6,062 nt of DNA, taken from NCBI GenBank assembly GCA_039583705.1, contig JAVKSM010000149.1, forward strand, positions 1 to 6,062. The letters run 5' to 3'. Position 1 is the first letter of the stretch; each line of letters opens with the position of its first letter. Below the pieces are notes generated by a model. That model saw only the letters and a program-made list of their open reading frames with translations. It was not told the DNA's origin and searched no databases. Shown piece by piece: positions 5,746 to 6,062 of this stretch. The DNA is from JAVKSM01 sp039583705 (GTDB taxonomy: Bacteria; Actinomycetota; Actinomycetes; Mycobacteriales; Pseudonocardiaceae). A program made the translations under genes and the position numbers.

Positions 5746-6062
5746 GCCGTGTCCCGCAGATCTTGGCCATCGCGAGCGGCGATCCAGATGGATGGATCGC
5801 ATGGGCCCGCAGGTAGACATGGGCCTGGTCGTCTCGGCAGCGCGGGCCAGCCTCGGTGTCGGGCGGTGTAGACGACGTGCCCGGCCATCGCATCGGACAC
5901 CCCGGCCTCGGTGAGCAGCGCGTCGACGTGGGTGGCTGCCGTGGCGTCGAGCTCGCCGAGCACAACTGCGGGGTGAGCGAGGACTTCGGCGAGCAGTGGC
6001 CCGGCATCCGGACGCACCGCGCGCACTTCGGCGAGGGCGAGCGTCGGCAGGTACAGGGCCAG
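5742..6062 (-). CDS. PIN-domain protein, probable toxin-type nuclease (5' end cut off, probably frameshifted near C-terminus)
   Basis: The frame is open from the right edge, giving 106 visible residues; the start lies outside. The visible part begins LALYLPTLALAEVRAV, with the glutamate typical of the second PIN acidic position. Residue 57 is the aspartate of SDAMAGHVVYTARHRGWPAL (56-75), matching the third acidic site and the following helix and strand of PIN nucleases. After L75, family members usually continue with T-x-D, the fourth acidic site. Here the frame instead gives PRRPGPCLPAGPC, rich in proline and cysteine, and ends in a stop at 5742-5744. The alternative minus frame continues plausibly from base 5836 as RDDQAHVYLRAH and ends at 5735. 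This suggests a one-base gain or two-base loss near 5837, or a sequencing error. The stop overlaps the convergent dapC stop by 4 bp (CTAG). PIN toxins usually have an antitoxin gene upstream, here beyond the window. The family call is moderate, and nuclease activity is doubtful if the shift is real. Confidence 0.55.
   Translation of the reverse strand: MALYLPTLALAEVRAVRPDAGPLLAEVLAHPAVVLGELDATAATHVDALLTEAGVSDAMAGHVVYTARHRGWPALPRRPGPCLPAGPCDPSIWIAARDGQDLRDTA
5779..5800. terminator. 8-bp inverted repeat between convergent genes (possible terminator)
   Basis: GCGATCCA and TGGATCGC form a perfect 8-bp stem with a 6-nt loop (GATGGA), 34 bp after the dapC stop and before the PIN-gene body on the other strand. 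It could end dapC transcription, but no T-run follows. It lies in the C-terminal coding part of the minus-strand gene if that is read as one frame. Confidence 0.4.

Noticed and set aside
4510..5820. 436-aa minus-strand open frame
   Set aside because: It is the antisense shadow of dapC, rich in Arg, Gly, His and Pro, with no recognisable motif.
1..6062. CRISPR array, tRNA, rRNA, insertion sequence or attachment site
   Set aside because: No spaced direct repeats, cloverleaf, transposase or terminal inverted repeats were seen by reading both strands.

Overview
High-GC DNA with GTG starts, tightly packed genes and a mycothiol-biosynthesis gene points to an actinobacterium. The gene order resembles Pseudonocardiales or mycobacterial relatives. 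The taxon is inferred from gene content and codon bias, not from a marker search.

Left part (1-1901, + strand): the 3' part of an OppC/DppC-type ABC permease, then a complete OppB/DppB-type permease. Together they would form the membrane channel of a peptide/nickel-family importer. Its binding protein and ATPases are not in the window and probably lie to the left. Middle (1931-3234, + strand): mshB, the zinc deacetylase of mycothiol synthesis, overlaps by one base a small four-helix membrane protein of unknown function. This pair also sits together in mycobacteria. The membrane-protein gene converges on, and overlaps by 44 bp, a minus-strand GNAT acetyltransferase (3191-4192) with an SH3-like N-terminal domain, of the Rv0428c/CG3035 type.

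A 117-bp divergent intergenic region (4193-4309) separates the acetyltransferase from a + strand pair: a seven-iron ferredoxin (4310-4630) and dapC (4627-5745), whose start overlaps the ferredoxin stop by 4 bp. DapC is a PLP aminotransferase of lysine/diaminopimelate synthesis. At the right edge, a minus-strand PIN-domain protein (5742-6062, cut by the window end) converges on dapC. It appears to carry a frameshift near its C-terminus.

Most of the window is conserved actinobacterial housekeeping: transport, thiol redox, amino-acid biosynthesis and electron transfer. I saw no CRISPR array, tRNA, rRNA, insertion sequence, phage gene or clear defence system. The less ordinary points are the probably broken PIN gene, hairpins at both convergent junctions, an inverted repeat in the divergent promoter region, and a glycine-coding hexamer repeat inside mshB. 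I found nothing that justifies claiming a new biological system.
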